The notes below the pieces were generated by a model, which did no database searches, was not told the DNA's origin, and worked only from the letters and a program-made list of their open reading frames with translations. From the NCBI RefSeq assembly GCF_024397895.1, contig NZ_CP073346.1, positions 4,526,001-4,590,000 on the forward strand: 64,000 nt of DNA. The letters are read 5' to 3'. The position numbers were made by a program, and so were the translations under genes. This DNA comes from Pseudomonas benzenivorans. GTDB taxonomy: Bacteria; Pseudomonadota; Gammaproteobacteria; Pseudomonadales; Pseudomonadaceae. Positions within the stretch are counted from its first letter, which is position 1; every line of letters begins with the position of its first letter. This document shows, piece by piece, positions 7,905-16,891 of the stretch.

Positions 7905-10618
7905 GCCGCGAAGGCCTGCCAGCGCCAGCGTCCCTGCCGCTGCTGCGCACCAAGCTGGCTCCCGGTAGCACCGGGACGGGGCCGCAGTTGCTGCGAACCT
8001 GTCTGGTCCAGCGGCTGCTCGCTGCCCGCGACCGGCGCCTGACGATCCTCTGTGCCCCCGCCGGCTTCGGCAAAAGCAGCCTGCTCGGTCAGTTGCGCCT
8101 GCGCTTGCAGGCGTCAGGGGCGCGGGTGGCCTGGCTGTCCTGCGATGAAGCCGACAGCGAGCCGCTGCGCCTGCTGCGCTATCTGGTCGCGGCCATCGCC
8201 GAGCAGCTGCCGGGGTTCGGCGGTCCACTACCGGGCTTGTTGCTGGAGGGGCGCCAGCCGGCGGAAGTCCTGGTCGACGTTTTCCTCGGCGAGTTGAGGG
8301 GGGTCGAAGACGAGCTGTACCTGATTCTGGATGACTTCCACAGTATCCGTCACCCCGGTCTCGGGCCGCTGGCGCAGTGCCTGATCGAGCAACTGCCCGA
8401 TCAGGTTCGGCTGATCGCCGGCATGCGGCGCCGGCCGGAGCTCGACCAAAGCCGGCTGGCGTCCGGGGTCACGGCCTTCTGGTTGCGGGGCGAGGATCTG
8501 CGCCTGCGCCTGGAGGAAACCGCCAGCTACCTTGGCGAATGCCGGGGGCTGCGCCTGAGCAGCGGCGAGGTCGAGCGGCTGCATGAGCGCTGCGAGGGCT
8601 GGATCACCGCGTTGCACCTGGTCGCCTCGTCCCTGGCCGGACATGCGGATCCGGCGGCCTACATCGCGCAATTGTCCGGTAGCGAGCGCAACCTCGCCGA
8701 CTACCTGGGCGAGGATGTACTGGATCGGCTACCCCGGGAATTGCAGCGATTCCTCGAGCTGACCTCGGTGCTCGATCAGCTCAATGTCGAGCTGTGCAAC
8801 GTGCTCACCGGCCGTGACGATGCCGCGGCAATGTTGCAGCGTTTGCAGCATGAAGAGCTGTTCATCATGCCAACGGGCGAGCAGGGCAAGTGGTTCCGCT
8901 ACCATCCGCTGTTCGCCGAGTGCCTGCGCGCACGCCTGTTGCGGCGCGGCGATCCTGGTCCATTGCAGCTTGCCGCCGCGCGCTGGTGTGAGCAGCACAA
9001 CCTGCCGGACATGGCGGTCGAATACGCCTTGCGTGCCCGCGAATACGGGTTCGCGGCCGCTTTTCTGGCACAGCAGGGTACGCGCCTGCTGGCCAATAAT
9101 CGGCTCTACGGCATCCTCGCAAGCGTCGAGGCGCTGCCGCCGGACGTGGTCCACGAGTACCCGGTGTTCCAGGTTTTCTACGCCTGGCAGTTGGCTTTCG
9201 AACAGAAGTACGCCGATGCCGAAGCGCTGATCGAGGACATCGGCGTGCGACTGCAGTCGGGGGCTCAAACGCGGCAGAACGGACAGCCCGGGCTGCTGGT
9301 GGTGGCCCAGTTGATCAAGGCCCTGGTGCAGCTCTATCAGGATCGGCTGGAAAGCTGCCTGGCCATCAGCCAGCGTTGGCTCGGCCGGGTGCCGATTGAG
9401 CAGCCGGAGATTCGCGCCGGCCTGGCCTGCGTGCAGGCAGCGGCGTATGCCTTGCTCGGCGACTTCGGCGAGGCATCGCGGTCGATAGGCCTGGCCCGAG
9501 ACAGCCTGCGGCGCGCCAACAGCGAATACCTGCACGCGGTGGTCGGGCTGATCGAAGCGCTGTTGTGCAAGGAGCAGGGGCGGCTGGAGCGGGGCCGTAC
9601 CCTGGCGGAAGTCGCCCGTGCCCGTGCCGAGCGGGCATTCGGCCGGCGCAGCCGGGTGGATGGCGCGCTGGCCCTGGCCTACGCCGACATCTTGTATGAG
9701 CAGGATCTGCACGCTGCGATCCTCGCCGAATTGCCCTTGGCCACCTCCCGGCGGGATCTCGCCACGCCGATCGAGCTGGTCAGCCGTGGCCAGTTGGTGA
9801 TGGTGCGGGCGCGGTTCTATGGCGGCGAGGGCGAGGCGGCGTTGCAGCAACTCGATGCCTGGCTGGCGGCGCTGAGTGGACCGGGCTATGAGCGCGTCTA
9901 CGCGCAGGCCATGGGCTGCAGGGTGCAGTTTCTCCTCTGGCTGCGCCGCCCCCACGAGGCCGAACGAACCTCCGCGCAACTGCAGCGGCACCTGGCGGCA
10001 CTGCCGACAGGGCGCACCGGCGATGCCGCGGTCGCCTCTGTGCTGGGTCAGGCGCGACTGGCCTTGTCCGAGCGCCGGGCGGACAAGGCCGTGGAGTTGC
10101 TGGAAGCCTGCCTACGTGAGCAGGCCGCCGAGCACCAGTGCGAACGCCGCCTGCGTCTGTGCCTGTTGCTGGCAGTGGCGTATTGGCGCGCGGAGGGCGC
10201 CGAGCGGGCCTTCGCGCTGTTCCAGGCCAGTATGGAGGACGCCTGGCAGAGGGGTTATCGACGCCTGTTCCTGGACGACGCGCTGTGGTTGCTGCCGCTC
10301 TGGGATGCCTGGAAGGCGGCCCATCCCGAGCGCGCCAGGGGCTGGCGGAAGTTGGGCGCTCAGTTGCACGAGCAGTGCCTTCGGCTGGGCGTTGATCCGC
10401 AGAGTCTGGATGACCATCAGGCAGTCAGCCACAGGGAGCAGGACATCCTGCGCCTGGTCGCCGCCGGCCTGGCCAATCGCGAGATCGCCCAGGCCCTGCA
10501 TTTGTCGGAGGCGACCATCAAATGGCACCTGCACCGGCTCTTCGTCAAGTTGGGCGTGCGCAGTCGCACTCAGGCGGTGCTCAGGGGCAAGAGCTCGGGC
10601 CTGTTGGGCGAGGCCTGA
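7901..10618 (+). CDS. Large ATP-binding LuxR-family (MalT-like/LAL) regulator, second of a pair
   Basis: This 905-residue protein has the same architecture as the preceding gene: Walker A CAPAGFGKSS near residues 51-60, Walker B LYLILDD near 139-145, a helical-repeat middle, and a LuxR helix-turn-helix at the end (SHREQDILRLVAAGLANREI, then ATIKWHLHRLFVKLGVRSR). The frame is open much further upstream, but that stretch lies inside the first regulator. The ATG at 7901 overlaps its stop and is the sensible start. The two proteins are clearly paralogous yet well diverged outside the NTPase and HTH motifs, which suggests an old duplication with separate ligands or a hetero-oligomer. Ligand and targets are unknown. 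Confidence 0.88.
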   Translation: MSREGLPAPASLPLLRTKLAPGSTGTGPQLLRTCLVQRLLAARDRRLTILCAPAGFGKSSLLGQLRLRLQASGARVAWLSCDEADSEPLRLLRYLVAAIAEQLPGFGGPLPGLLLEGRQPAEVLVDVFLGELRGVEDELYLILDDFHSIRHPGLGPLAQCLIEQLPDQVRLIAGMRRRPELDQSRLASGVTAFWLRGEDLRLRLEETASYLGECRGLRLSSGEVERLHERCEGWITALHLVASSLAGHADPAAYIAQLSGSERNLADYLGEDVLDRLPRELQRFLELTSVLDQLNVELCNVLTGRDDAAAMLQRLQHEELFIMPTGEQGKWFRYHPLFAECLRARLLRRGDPGPLQLAAARWCEQHNLPDMAVEYALRAREYGFAAAFLAQQGTRLLANNRLYGILASVEALPPDVVHEYPVFQVFYAWQLAFEQKYADAEALIEDIGVRLQSGAQTRQNGQPGLLVVAQLIKALVQLYQDRLESCLAISQRWLGRVPIEQPEIRAGLACVQAAAYALLGDFGEASRSIGLARDSLRRANSEYLHAVVGLIEALLCKEQGRLERGRTLAEVARARAERAFGRRSRVDGALALAYADILYEQDLHAAILAELPLATSRRDLATPIELVSRGQLVMVRARFYGGEGEAALQQLDAWLAALSGPGYERVYAQAMGCRVQFLLWLRRPHEAERTSAQLQRHLAALPTGRTGDAAVASVLGQARLALSERRADKAVELLEACLREQAAEHQCERRLRLCLLLAVAYWRAEGAERAFALFQASMEDAWQRGYRRLFLDDALWLLPLWDAWKAAHPERARGWRKLGAQLHEQCLRLGVDPQSLDDHQAVSHREQDILRLVAAGLANREIAQALHLSEATIKWHLHRLFVKLGVRSRTQAVLRGKSSGLLGEA

Positions 10619-10650
10619 AGTGGGTTGGGACCTGTGAAGGGGGGCGCGAT

Positions 10651-10685
10651 AAGAAAAAAGCCCGGCATTGGCCGGGCTTTTTTCT
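10651..10685. terminator. Bidirectional terminator between regulator pair and ATP-grasp ligase operon
   Basis: The hairpin AAGCCCGGC-ATT-GGCCGGGCTT has an A-run before it and a T-run after it. It serves the plus-strand regulator gene and the convergent minus-strand operon, ending ten bases from the latter's stop. Confidence 0.88.
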
Positions 10686-10695
10686 GCGTCTGCGA

Positions 10696-11682
10696 TCAGA
10701 TCTCTGCGGTCGGTGCGTGGCCGAACAATTCCTGGGAGAAGCGCATGCGCTCCTCCGGGCTCTCCTGGATGCCCTTGGCCTTGAGTTCGACCAGGCGCGC
10801 CTCGACCGCATGGGCGCGGTGGGTGAGGCCGCAGTCGTTGGCGATCTGGATGTTCAGGCCGGGACGGGCGTTGAGCTCCAGGATCAGCGGGCCCTTCTCC
10901 TGGTCCAGCACCATGTCCACGCCGATGTAGCCCAGGCCGCACAGCTCATAGCAGCCGGCAGCCAGCTTCATGAAACCGTTCCAGTTCGGCAGTTGCACGC
11001 CGTCCACCGCATTGGTGGTGTCAGGGTGCTTGCTGATCTTGTTGTTCAGCCAGGTGCCGCGCAGGGTGACACCGGTGGCCAGGTCCACGCCGACGCCAAT
11101 GGCGCCCTGGTGCAGGTTGGCCTTGCCGTTGGACTGGCGGGTCGGCAGGCGCAGCATCGCCATGACCGGGTAGCCCATCAGCACGATGATGCGGATGTCC
11201 GGCACGCCCTCGTAGCTGATGCTCTTGAAGATCTGGTCGGGAATCACCCGGTACTCGATCAGCGCCCGGTCGCGGTGGCCGCCGAGCGAATAGAGGCCGG
11301 TGAGGATGTTGGAGATCTGATGCTCGATCTCCTCGTGGCTGATGATCCGCCCGGAGACCGTCTTGTAACGCTCCTCGAAGCGGTCGGCGATCACCGTGAT
11401 GCCGTCACCGCCGGCGCCCTGCGCCGGCTTGATGACGAAGTCGCTGCGCCCGTCGATGATCTCCGGAAGCTTGTCGATCTCCTTCTCGGTGGAGATCACC
11501 CCGTACATCTGCGGCACATGGATGCCCGCCTCGATGGCGCGCTCCTTGGTGATGATCTTGTCATCGACGATCGGGTACAGGTGCCGTTTGTTGTACTTCA
11601 GCACGTAGTCCGCATTGCGCCGGTTGATGCCCATGATGCCCTTGGCTTCAAGGGCCTGCCAGGTTTTCCAGAGACCAAACAT
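10696..11682 (-). CDS. RimK-related alpha-L-glutamate ligase-like ATP-grasp protein
   Basis: This is a 328-residue ATP-grasp ligase. The sequence shows DFVIKPAQGAGGDGI (nucleotide-binding lysine and glycine loop), a central VPDIRIIVLMGYPVMAMLR strand pair, and the metal-binding end LILELNARPGLN, all in ATP-grasp order and closest to RimK/glutamate-ligase relatives. Enzymes of this class add amino acids to a carboxylate through an acyl phosphate. It is the last gene of a three-gene operon, three bases after an inactive-transglutaminase membrane protein and a retropepsin-like protease. That linkage is conserved in many proteobacteria and suggests a peptide or polyamino-acid modification made at the envelope. 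The substrate is unknown. Confidence 0.86.
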   Translation of the reverse strand: MFGLWKTWQALEAKGIMGINRRNADYVLKYNKRHLYPIVDDKIITKERAIEAGIHVPQMYGVISTEKEIDKLPEIIDGRSDFVIKPAQGAGGDGITVIADRFEERYKTVSGRIISHEEIEHQISNILTGLYSLGGHRDRALIEYRVIPDQIFKSISYEGVPDIRIIVLMGYPVMAMLRLPTRQSNGKANLHQGAIGVGVDLATGVTLRGTWLNNKISKHPDTTNAVDGVQLPNWNGFMKLAAGCYELCGLGYIGVDMVLDQEKGPLILELNARPGLNIQIANDCGLTHRAHAVEARLVELKAKGIQESPEERMRFSQELFGHAPTAEI

Positions 11683-11685
11683 GGC

Positions 11686-13212
11686 TCAATCCTTCAGGAA
11701 GGCTTTGAAGCGGAACAACTCGGTCAGGCGGTAGCCGCGGTAGCGACCCATCGCCAGCATGAAGCCCACCAGAATCATCAGCACTGCCGGGAAGGTGAAA
11801 ATGAAGTAAACCAGTTCCGGAATGCTCATCACCATAAAGGACAGGCTGGCTGCGATCAGGGTGCCGACACCCACCTTGAAGGCATGGGCGCCGCCACGCT
11901 CTTCCCAGGTGATCGACAGGCGCTCGATGGTCATGGTCAGAATCACCATGGGGAACAGCGCCACCGACAGGCCGCGCTCCAGGCCGAGCTTGTGGCTGAG
12001 CAGGCTGATCGCCGCGATCAGCACCACCACGAAGGTCAGCACCACCGACAGGCGCGGCAGCATCTGCAGTTTCAGGTGCTCGAGGTACGAGCGCAACGAC
12101 AGGCCGAGGGCGGTGATGATGGTGAACAGTACGATGCCGAAGCCGATCTGGGTTTCGCGAAAGGCCAGGGCAATCAGTACGGGGGTGAAGGTACCGAGGG
12201 TCTGCAGGCCACCGAGGTTGCGCAGGATCAGGATCACCAATACGCCAATCGGGATCACCATCATGATCTGGAAGGTTTGCTGGGTGGACAGCGGCAGGCC
12301 GTACAGCGAGTAGCCGAGGAAGTCGGCGTCGGTGCTTTCATCGGTCAGCTTGGCCAGGCGGATGGCGTTCAGTTCGCTCTTGTTCAGGCTGAAACTGACC
12401 TGGGCCTTCTTGCCACCCTCCAGCTTGACCAGCTCTGCATCGCCATTCCACCAGATCAGGCGGTCGGCTGGCAGGCCCTGTTCGCCGGTTTCCGGGCTGA
12501 AATACAGCCACTTCTCGCCGTTGAAGCTGCGCAGCCAGAGCTCCGGGCTCTGCGGTGCATCGGCGTTCAGGCGAATGGTGTGGACACGCTCCATCGGCAC
12601 ATGGGCGATCGACAGCAGCAGGTCGATGGCGTTGGCCTTGTTGGCGCTGGAGGCATCGCCGCCGAGCAGCAGCTTGACGTTGTCGTCGGTGGTGTCATTG
12701 ACCCGCTTGATGGTTTCGCTGATGAAGGTCTCGACGTCCGCCGAGTGCTGGCGGATCGGCGCCAGCAGGGCTTCGGCGGCGATCTTCTCGGGGCCTTCGA
12801 GCGGCAGGCTCTCACGGAAGATCGGGCCCTTGGCCTTGGCCTGCTCGCCGCTGTAGCGCTTGGTCAGCACCAGGCGGTAGTACAGCGTCTGCTTGCCGCT
12901 GGCACGGCGCGCGGACCAGGTCACCCGGCGATTGCCGTCGGCGCGGCTGATGCTCACGCCGTAGTTGTTCGAGATGAAGCTCTCGTTGAGGCTGACGTAG
13001 TCCTGGTTGAGCGGCGGCACGAACATCTGCAGTTTGACCGGCTCGCGAGGGTTGGCCTGGAACTCGACTTTGGCGTCGATGTTCCACAGGTCGTCCGTCT
13101 CGTCCTCGGTCACCGGGATGCCGAGAATGAAGATCTGGTAAGCCGTAATCAGAATGCCCAGGCTCACCAGGAGCGTGATCAGGACTTTCAGATGCAGGGT
13201 AAGAGAGCGCAT
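11686..13212 (-). CDS. Inactive transglutaminase-like domain fused to seven-helix membrane domain
   Basis: This 508-residue membrane protein starts with a signal-anchor helix (about residues 7-27), followed by a roughly 220-residue extracytoplasmic region of the catalytically inactive transglutaminase family (LLLSIAHVPMERVHTIRLNAD lies within it). The C-terminal half holds seven hydrophobic segments, including QIMMVIPIGVLVILIL and LVYFIFTFPAVLMILVGF. The family is known mainly from its operon with a RimK-like ligase and a pepsin-like protease. It is likely the membrane platform of that system. It sits five bases after the protease gene and three before the ligase gene, so one transcript is expected. 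Biochemical role unknown. Confidence 0.84.
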   Translation of the reverse strand: MRSLTLHLKVLITLLVSLGILITAYQIFILGIPVTEDETDDLWNIDAKVEFQANPREPVKLQMFVPPLNQDYVSLNESFISNNYGVSISRADGNRRVTWSARRASGKQTLYYRLVLTKRYSGEQAKAKGPIFRESLPLEGPEKIAAEALLAPIRQHSADVETFISETIKRVNDTTDDNVKLLLGGDASSANKANAIDLLLSIAHVPMERVHTIRLNADAPQSPELWLRSFNGEKWLYFSPETGEQGLPADRLIWWNGDAELVKLEGGKKAQVSFSLNKSELNAIRLAKLTDESTDADFLGYSLYGLPLSTQQTFQIMMVIPIGVLVILILRNLGGLQTLGTFTPVLIALAFRETQIGFGIVLFTIITALGLSLRSYLEHLKLQMLPRLSVVLTFVVVLIAAISLLSHKLGLERGLSVALFPMVILTMTIERLSITWEERGGAHAFKVGVGTLIAASLSFMVMSIPELVYFIFTFPAVLMILVGFMLAMGRYRGYRLTELFRFKAFLKD

Positions 13213-13217
13213 GGGAG

Positions 13218-13754
13218 TTACTCGCCAGGGTTTGCGTCGGTGGTGCAGCCAGGTTTCCCCGCTGCGTATTTGAGGCTTGGGTCGACCAGTGCACTGAAGC
13301 GTTTGAGGGCTTCGGAGCCAATCAATAGCGGGTACTGGAAGGCGCTGCGGTCGGTCAAGTTTACTTCGATGGTGCGCAGGGCTTGGCCCATGCAGACCTT
13401 CATCTCGATAACGGGGCGTGCGGTGTAGGTTTTTTCTTCATCGGGATCATAGTCGCCAGCGCGGCGCTTGATCTTGCTGATCCGCGCCAAGGGGCGCTCG
13501 ATCGGATGCTCATGCGCCTCGTCGATGGCCAGGTAGAACTGTACCCAGGTTTCATCGTCGCGCTTGAAGCGCCTGATGTCGCGAGCGCTCAGGGAGGCGG
13601 TCTTGGCTCCGGTATCCAGTTTCGCGGCAACCTCCAGGTCGAGATCGTTCAGCCAGATGTATTCGTTGAGGCCGTAGACGGTCTTGTTCGCGGCGAGCCC
13701 CAGGCCTGGCAACAGGAACAGGCAGCAAAGCAGGGCGGAGGGCTCGAGTCTCAT
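13218..13754 (-). CDS. Retropepsin-like aspartic protease (RimK-associated, PF05618-type), exported
   Basis: This 178-residue protein has an N-terminal signal peptide (LLCCLFLLPGLGLAA, about residues 7-21) and a single aspartic protease lobe. KLDTGAKTASLSA near residue 45 carries the DTG catalytic triad motif, and YPLLIGSEAL near residue 150 matches the second conserved strand. The family was once labelled ATP-dependent zinc protease, but the DTG motif argues for a retropepsin-type aspartyl protease working as a dimer in the periplasm. The start at 13754 places the signal peptide at the N-terminus. The upstream open frame to 13883 lacks that logic. It is the first gene of the ligase operon. 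Confidence 0.83.
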   Translation of the reverse strand: MRLEPSALLCCLFLLPGLGLAANKTVYGLNEYIWLNDLDLEVAAKLDTGAKTASLSARDIRRFKRDDETWVQFYLAIDEAHEHPIERPLARISKIKRRAGDYDPDEEKTYTARPVIEMKVCMGQALRTIEVNLTDRSAFQYPLLIGSEALKRFSALVDPSLKYAAGKPGCTTDANPGE

Positions 13755-13977
13755 AAGTCCTATTGAATGTCGCACAACAATTGAGCGGAAAGACCGGCGG
13801 GCGTGGCGCAAGGGCACCGTGCGTCTGGCTTGGAGTTTAGCAGGCCTGGAGCGGGTGCCCGGCCAGGCCCAAACGGGCGGCATTCTAGCATGGCGGTTTT
13901 CAGCAGTAACAGACGGTTATAAGCAAATGCGTAGGTGAATTCCGCAAAGGATCGGTAGATCAGGCGTTTCGGTAGAT

Positions 13978-13985
13978 TGTCGACA
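13978..13985. promoter_or_regulatory. TGTCGACA palindrome, candidate GntR operator 1
   Basis: A perfect 8-bp palindrome in the context ATTGTCGACA. An identical core occurs 73 bases downstream, directly before the gntR start. Two identical palindromes in the control region of a GntR regulator that leads its own operon are the expected layout for autoregulation. Confidence 0.65.
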
Positions 13986-14050
13986 CTGTATTGGTTGTGT
14001 TTGACAGGAATGGGTTGTTGGCGTAATTTTTCCCCATCAAAACAAAATAG

Positions 14051-14058
14051 TGTCGACA
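14051..14058. promoter_or_regulatory. TGTCGACA palindrome, candidate GntR operator 2
   Basis: The second copy of the palindrome, in the context TGTCGACAAT, ends two bases before the gntR ATG at 14061. Together with the first copy it brackets the presumed promoter and leader of the prp operon. Confidence 0.65.
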
Positions 14059-14060
14059 AT

Positions 14061-14798
14061 ATGCTGGATGCCACCGAGATGCCCCGTAACGTGCAGGATG
14101 ATTCGGAGACGCTGTCCGAGCATGTCTTCCGGCGCATCCAGGCCGCCATCGTCAAGGGGGAGATCGCCCCGGGCAGTAAAATCTCCGAACCCGAGCTGGC
14201 GCGCACCTACGGCATCAGCCGCGGACCGCTGCGCGAGGCGATCCATCGCCTGGAGGGCCAGCGCCTGCTGGTGCGGGTGCCCCACGTCGGCGCGCGGGTG
14301 GTATCGCTGAATCAGGCCGAGCTGATCGAGCTGTACGAGATCCGCGAGTCCCTCGAGGGCATGGCCTGTCGCCTGGCGGCCGAGCGCATGAGCCAGGCGG
14401 AGATCGACGAGCTGCGGCGGGTTCTGGACACCCATGAGCAGGACGAGGCCTTTCAGTCCGGGCGTGGCTATTACCAGCAGGAAGGCGACTTCGATTTTCA
14501 CTACCGGATCATCCAGGGCAGCGGCAACCGTACCCTGACCCAGATGCTCTGCGGCGAGTTGTACCAGCTGGTGCGCATGTACCGCATCCAGTTCTCCGCG
14601 ACGCCCAAACGCCCGCGCCAGGCCTTCGCCGAGCACCACCGAATTCTCGACGCCATCGCCGAGCGTGACGGCGAGCTGGCCGAGCTGCTGATGCGCCGTC
14701 ACATCGGCGCCTCCAAGCGCAACATCGAGCGTCACTTCAGTTCCCAGGCGGAGCAGGACGCGCAATCCAAGACAGCCAAACCCAGAGGTGAGTCATGA
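14061..14798 (+). CDS. GntR-family regulator of the methylcitrate cycle
   Basis: This 245-residue regulator of the FadR/FCD subfamily has an N-terminal winged helix ([20 protein letters not shown], then [20 protein letters not shown]) and a C-terminal helical ligand domain with the FCD histidines ([28 protein letters not shown]). It is the first gene of the prp operon and overlaps prpB by ATGA, so it probably senses a methylcitrate-cycle intermediate and represses the operon. Two TGTCGACA palindromes lie just upstream. The ATG at 14061 fits the usual N-terminus; the frame is open further up to 13977. Confidence 0.87.
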   Translation: MLDATEMPRNVQDDSETLSEHVFRRIQAAIVKGEIAPGSKISEPELARTYGISRGPLREAIHRLEGQRLLVRVPHVGARVVSLNQAELIELYEIRESLEGMACRLAAERMSQAEIDELRRVLDTHEQDEAFQSGRGYYQQEGDFDFHYRIIQGSGNRTLTQMLCGELYQLVRMYRIQFSATPKRPRQAFAEHHRILDAIAERDGELAELLMRRHIGASKRNIERHFSSQAEQDAQSKTAKPRGES

Positions 14799-15679
14799 GT
14801 CTGAATACGCCCGGCCAGCGCTTCCGCGACGCGGTCGCCGCCGAACATCCACTGCAGGTCGTCGGCGCGATCAACGCCAACCATGCGCTGCTGGCGCAGC
14901 GCGCCGGCTTCAAGGCCATCTACCTGTCCGGCGGCGGCGTGGCGGCCGGCTCCCTGGGCCTGCCGGACCTGGGCATCACCGGCCTGGACGACGTGCTCAC
15001 CGACGTGCGGCGGATCACCGATGTCTGCGACCTGCCGCTGCTGGTGGATGTCGACACCGGATTCGGCAGCTCGGCGTTCAACGTGGCCCGCACCGTCAAG
15101 TCGATGATCAAGTTCGGCGCCGCGGCCATTCATATCGAGGACCAGGTCGGCGCCAAGCGCTGCGGTCATCGGCCGAACAAGGAGATCGTCTCCCAGCAGG
15201 AGATGGTCGACCGCATCAAGGCAGCGGTGGATGCTCGCACCGACGACAGTTTCGTGATCATGGCGCGCACCGATGCCCTGGCGGTCGAGGGCCTGAATGC
15301 CGCCCTGGATCGGGCCGCGGCCTGCATCGAGGCCGGCGCCGACATGATCTTCCCCGAGGCGATCACCGAGTTGGCGATGTACAAGACCTTCGCCGACCGG
15401 GTCAAGGCGCCTATCCTGGCCAATATCACCGAGTTTGGCGCGACGCCCTTGTACACCACCGAGGAGCTGGCCAGCGTCGACGTGTCCCTGGTGCTCTACC
15501 CGCTGTCGGCCTTCCGCGCCATGAACAAGGCGGCGGAGAACGTCTACACCGCGCTGCGCCGCGACGGCACCCAGAAGAACGTGATCGACACCATGCAGAC
15601 CCGCATGGAGCTCTACGAGCGCATCAACTACCACGCTTTCGAGCAGCACCTCGACGCGCTGTTCGCCGCCAAGAAATAA
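14795..15679 (+). CDS. prpB: 2-Methylisocitrate lyase PrpB
   Basis: It cleaves 2-methylisocitrate to pyruvate and succinate, the last step of the methylcitrate cycle for propionyl-CoA. The isocitrate lyase-family fold shows [18 protein letters not shown] near the N-terminus, the metal-binding LVDVDTGFG, and the catalytic loop [11 protein letters not shown] near residue 125. 294 residues is normal for PrpB. It overlaps the regulator gene by four bases and is followed 48 bases later by prpC. Confidence 0.96.
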   Translation: MSLNTPGQRFRDAVAAEHPLQVVGAINANHALLAQRAGFKAIYLSGGGVAAGSLGLPDLGITGLDDVLTDVRRITDVCDLPLLVDVDTGFGSSAFNVARTVKSMIKFGAAAIHIEDQVGAKRCGHRPNKEIVSQQEMVDRIKAAVDARTDDSFVIMARTDALAVEGLNAALDRAAACIEAGADMIFPEAITELAMYKTFADRVKAPILANITEFGATPLYTTEELASVDVSLVLYPLSAFRAMNKAAENVYTALRRDGTQKNVIDTMQTRMELYERINYHAFEQHLDALFAAKK

Positions 15680-15727
15680 GCGGCCCGTCGACAGCCCCTA
15701 AACGGACTAGATCAGGAGACAGTATCG

Positions 15728-16891
15728 ATGAGCACGACCACAGGCACCCCCGCTCCGGGCTTCAAGCCGAAGAAATCCGTGGCCCTCTCCGGCACCGCCG
15801 CCGGCAACACCGCGCTGTGCACCGTCGGGCGCAGCGGCAACGACCTGCACTACCGCGGTTATGACATTCTCGACGTGGCGACCACGTGCGAGTTCGAGGA
15901 GATCGCCCACCTGCTGGTGCACGGCAAGCTGCCCAACGTCGCCGAGCTGGCCGCCTACAAGGCCAAGCTCAAGGCCCTGCGCGGCCTGCCAGCAGCGCTC
16001 AGGACGGCCCTGGAGCAGCTGCCGCCGTCCGCCCACCCGATGGATGTGATGCGCACCGGTGTTTCCGTCCTGGGTTGCCTGTCGCCGGAGAAGGAAGACC
16101 ACAACCATCCCGGTGCCCGCGACATCGCCGACAAGCTGATGGCCTCCCTGGGGTCCATGCTGCTGTACTGGTACCACTTCAGCCACAACGGCAAGCGCGT
16201 CGAGGTGGAATCCGACGAGGACTCCATCGGCGGCCACTTCCTCCACCTGTTGCATGGTGAGAAGCCGCGGGACAGCTGGGTGCGCGCCATGCACACCAGC
16301 CTGATCCTCTACGCCGAGCACGAATTCAACGCCTCCACCTTCGCCTCGCGGGTGGTCGCCGGCACAGGCTCCGACATGTTCTCGGCCATCGCCGCGGGTA
16401 TCGGTGCGCTGCGCGGACCCAAGCACGGCGGCGCCAACGAGGTGGCCTTCGAGATCCAGAAGCGTTACGACAACCCTGACGAGGCCGAGGCCGACATCCG
16501 TGCCCGGGTCGAGAAGAAGGAAGTGGTGATCGGCTTCGGCCATCCGGTCTACACGGTCGCCGATCCGCGCAACAAGGTGATCAAGGAAGTGGCCCGGGAA
16601 CTGTCGGAGGAGCAGGGCAACGCCAAGATGTTCGACATCGCCGAGCGCCTGGAGAGCGTGATGTGGGAGATCAAGAAGATGTTCCCCAACCTCGACTGGT
16701 TCAGCGCGGTCAGCTACCACATGATGGGCGTGCCCACCGCCATGTTCACCCCGCTGTTCGTCATCGCCCGCACCGCCGGTTGGTCCAGTCATGTGATCGA
16801 GCAGCGCATCGACGGCAAGATCATTCGCCCGAGCGCCAACTACGTCGGCCCCGAAGACCTCAAGTTCGTGCCGCTCAAGGATCGCCAGTGA
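15728..16891 (+). CDS. prpC: 2-Methylcitrate synthase PrpC
   Basis: This citrate synthase-family enzyme condenses propionyl-CoA with oxaloacetate. It has the short bacterial form (387 residues) without the NADH-binding N-terminal domain. Catalytic blocks are seen: [27 protein letters not shown] with the substrate histidine, VIGFGHPVY, and the late [16 protein letters not shown]. The start follows AGGAGAC in the leader. The stop overlaps the acnD start by one base (TGATG). Confidence 0.95.
   Translation: MSTTTGTPAPGFKPKKSVALSGTAAGNTALCTVGRSGNDLHYRGYDILDVATTCEFEEIAHLLVHGKLPNVAELAAYKAKLKALRGLPAALRTALEQLPPSAHPMDVMRTGVSVLGCLSPEKEDHNHPGARDIADKLMASLGSMLLYWYHFSHNGKRVEVESDEDSIGGHFLHLLHGEKPRDSWVRAMHTSLILYAEHEFNASTFASRVVAGTGSDMFSAIAAGIGALRGPKHGGANEVAFEIQKRYDNPDEAEADIRARVEKKEVVIGFGHPVYTVADPRNKVIKEVARELSEEQGNAKMFDIAERLESVMWEIKKMFPNLDWFSAVSYHMMGVPTAMFTPLFVIARTAGWSSHVIEQRIDGKIIRPSANYVGPEDLKFVPLKDRQ

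Noticed and set aside
10522..13428. A 968-codon plus-strand open frame over the ligase/7TM operon
   Set aside because: It is the complement of well supported genes and shows no domain. It also starts inside the regulator gene and runs over the terminator.
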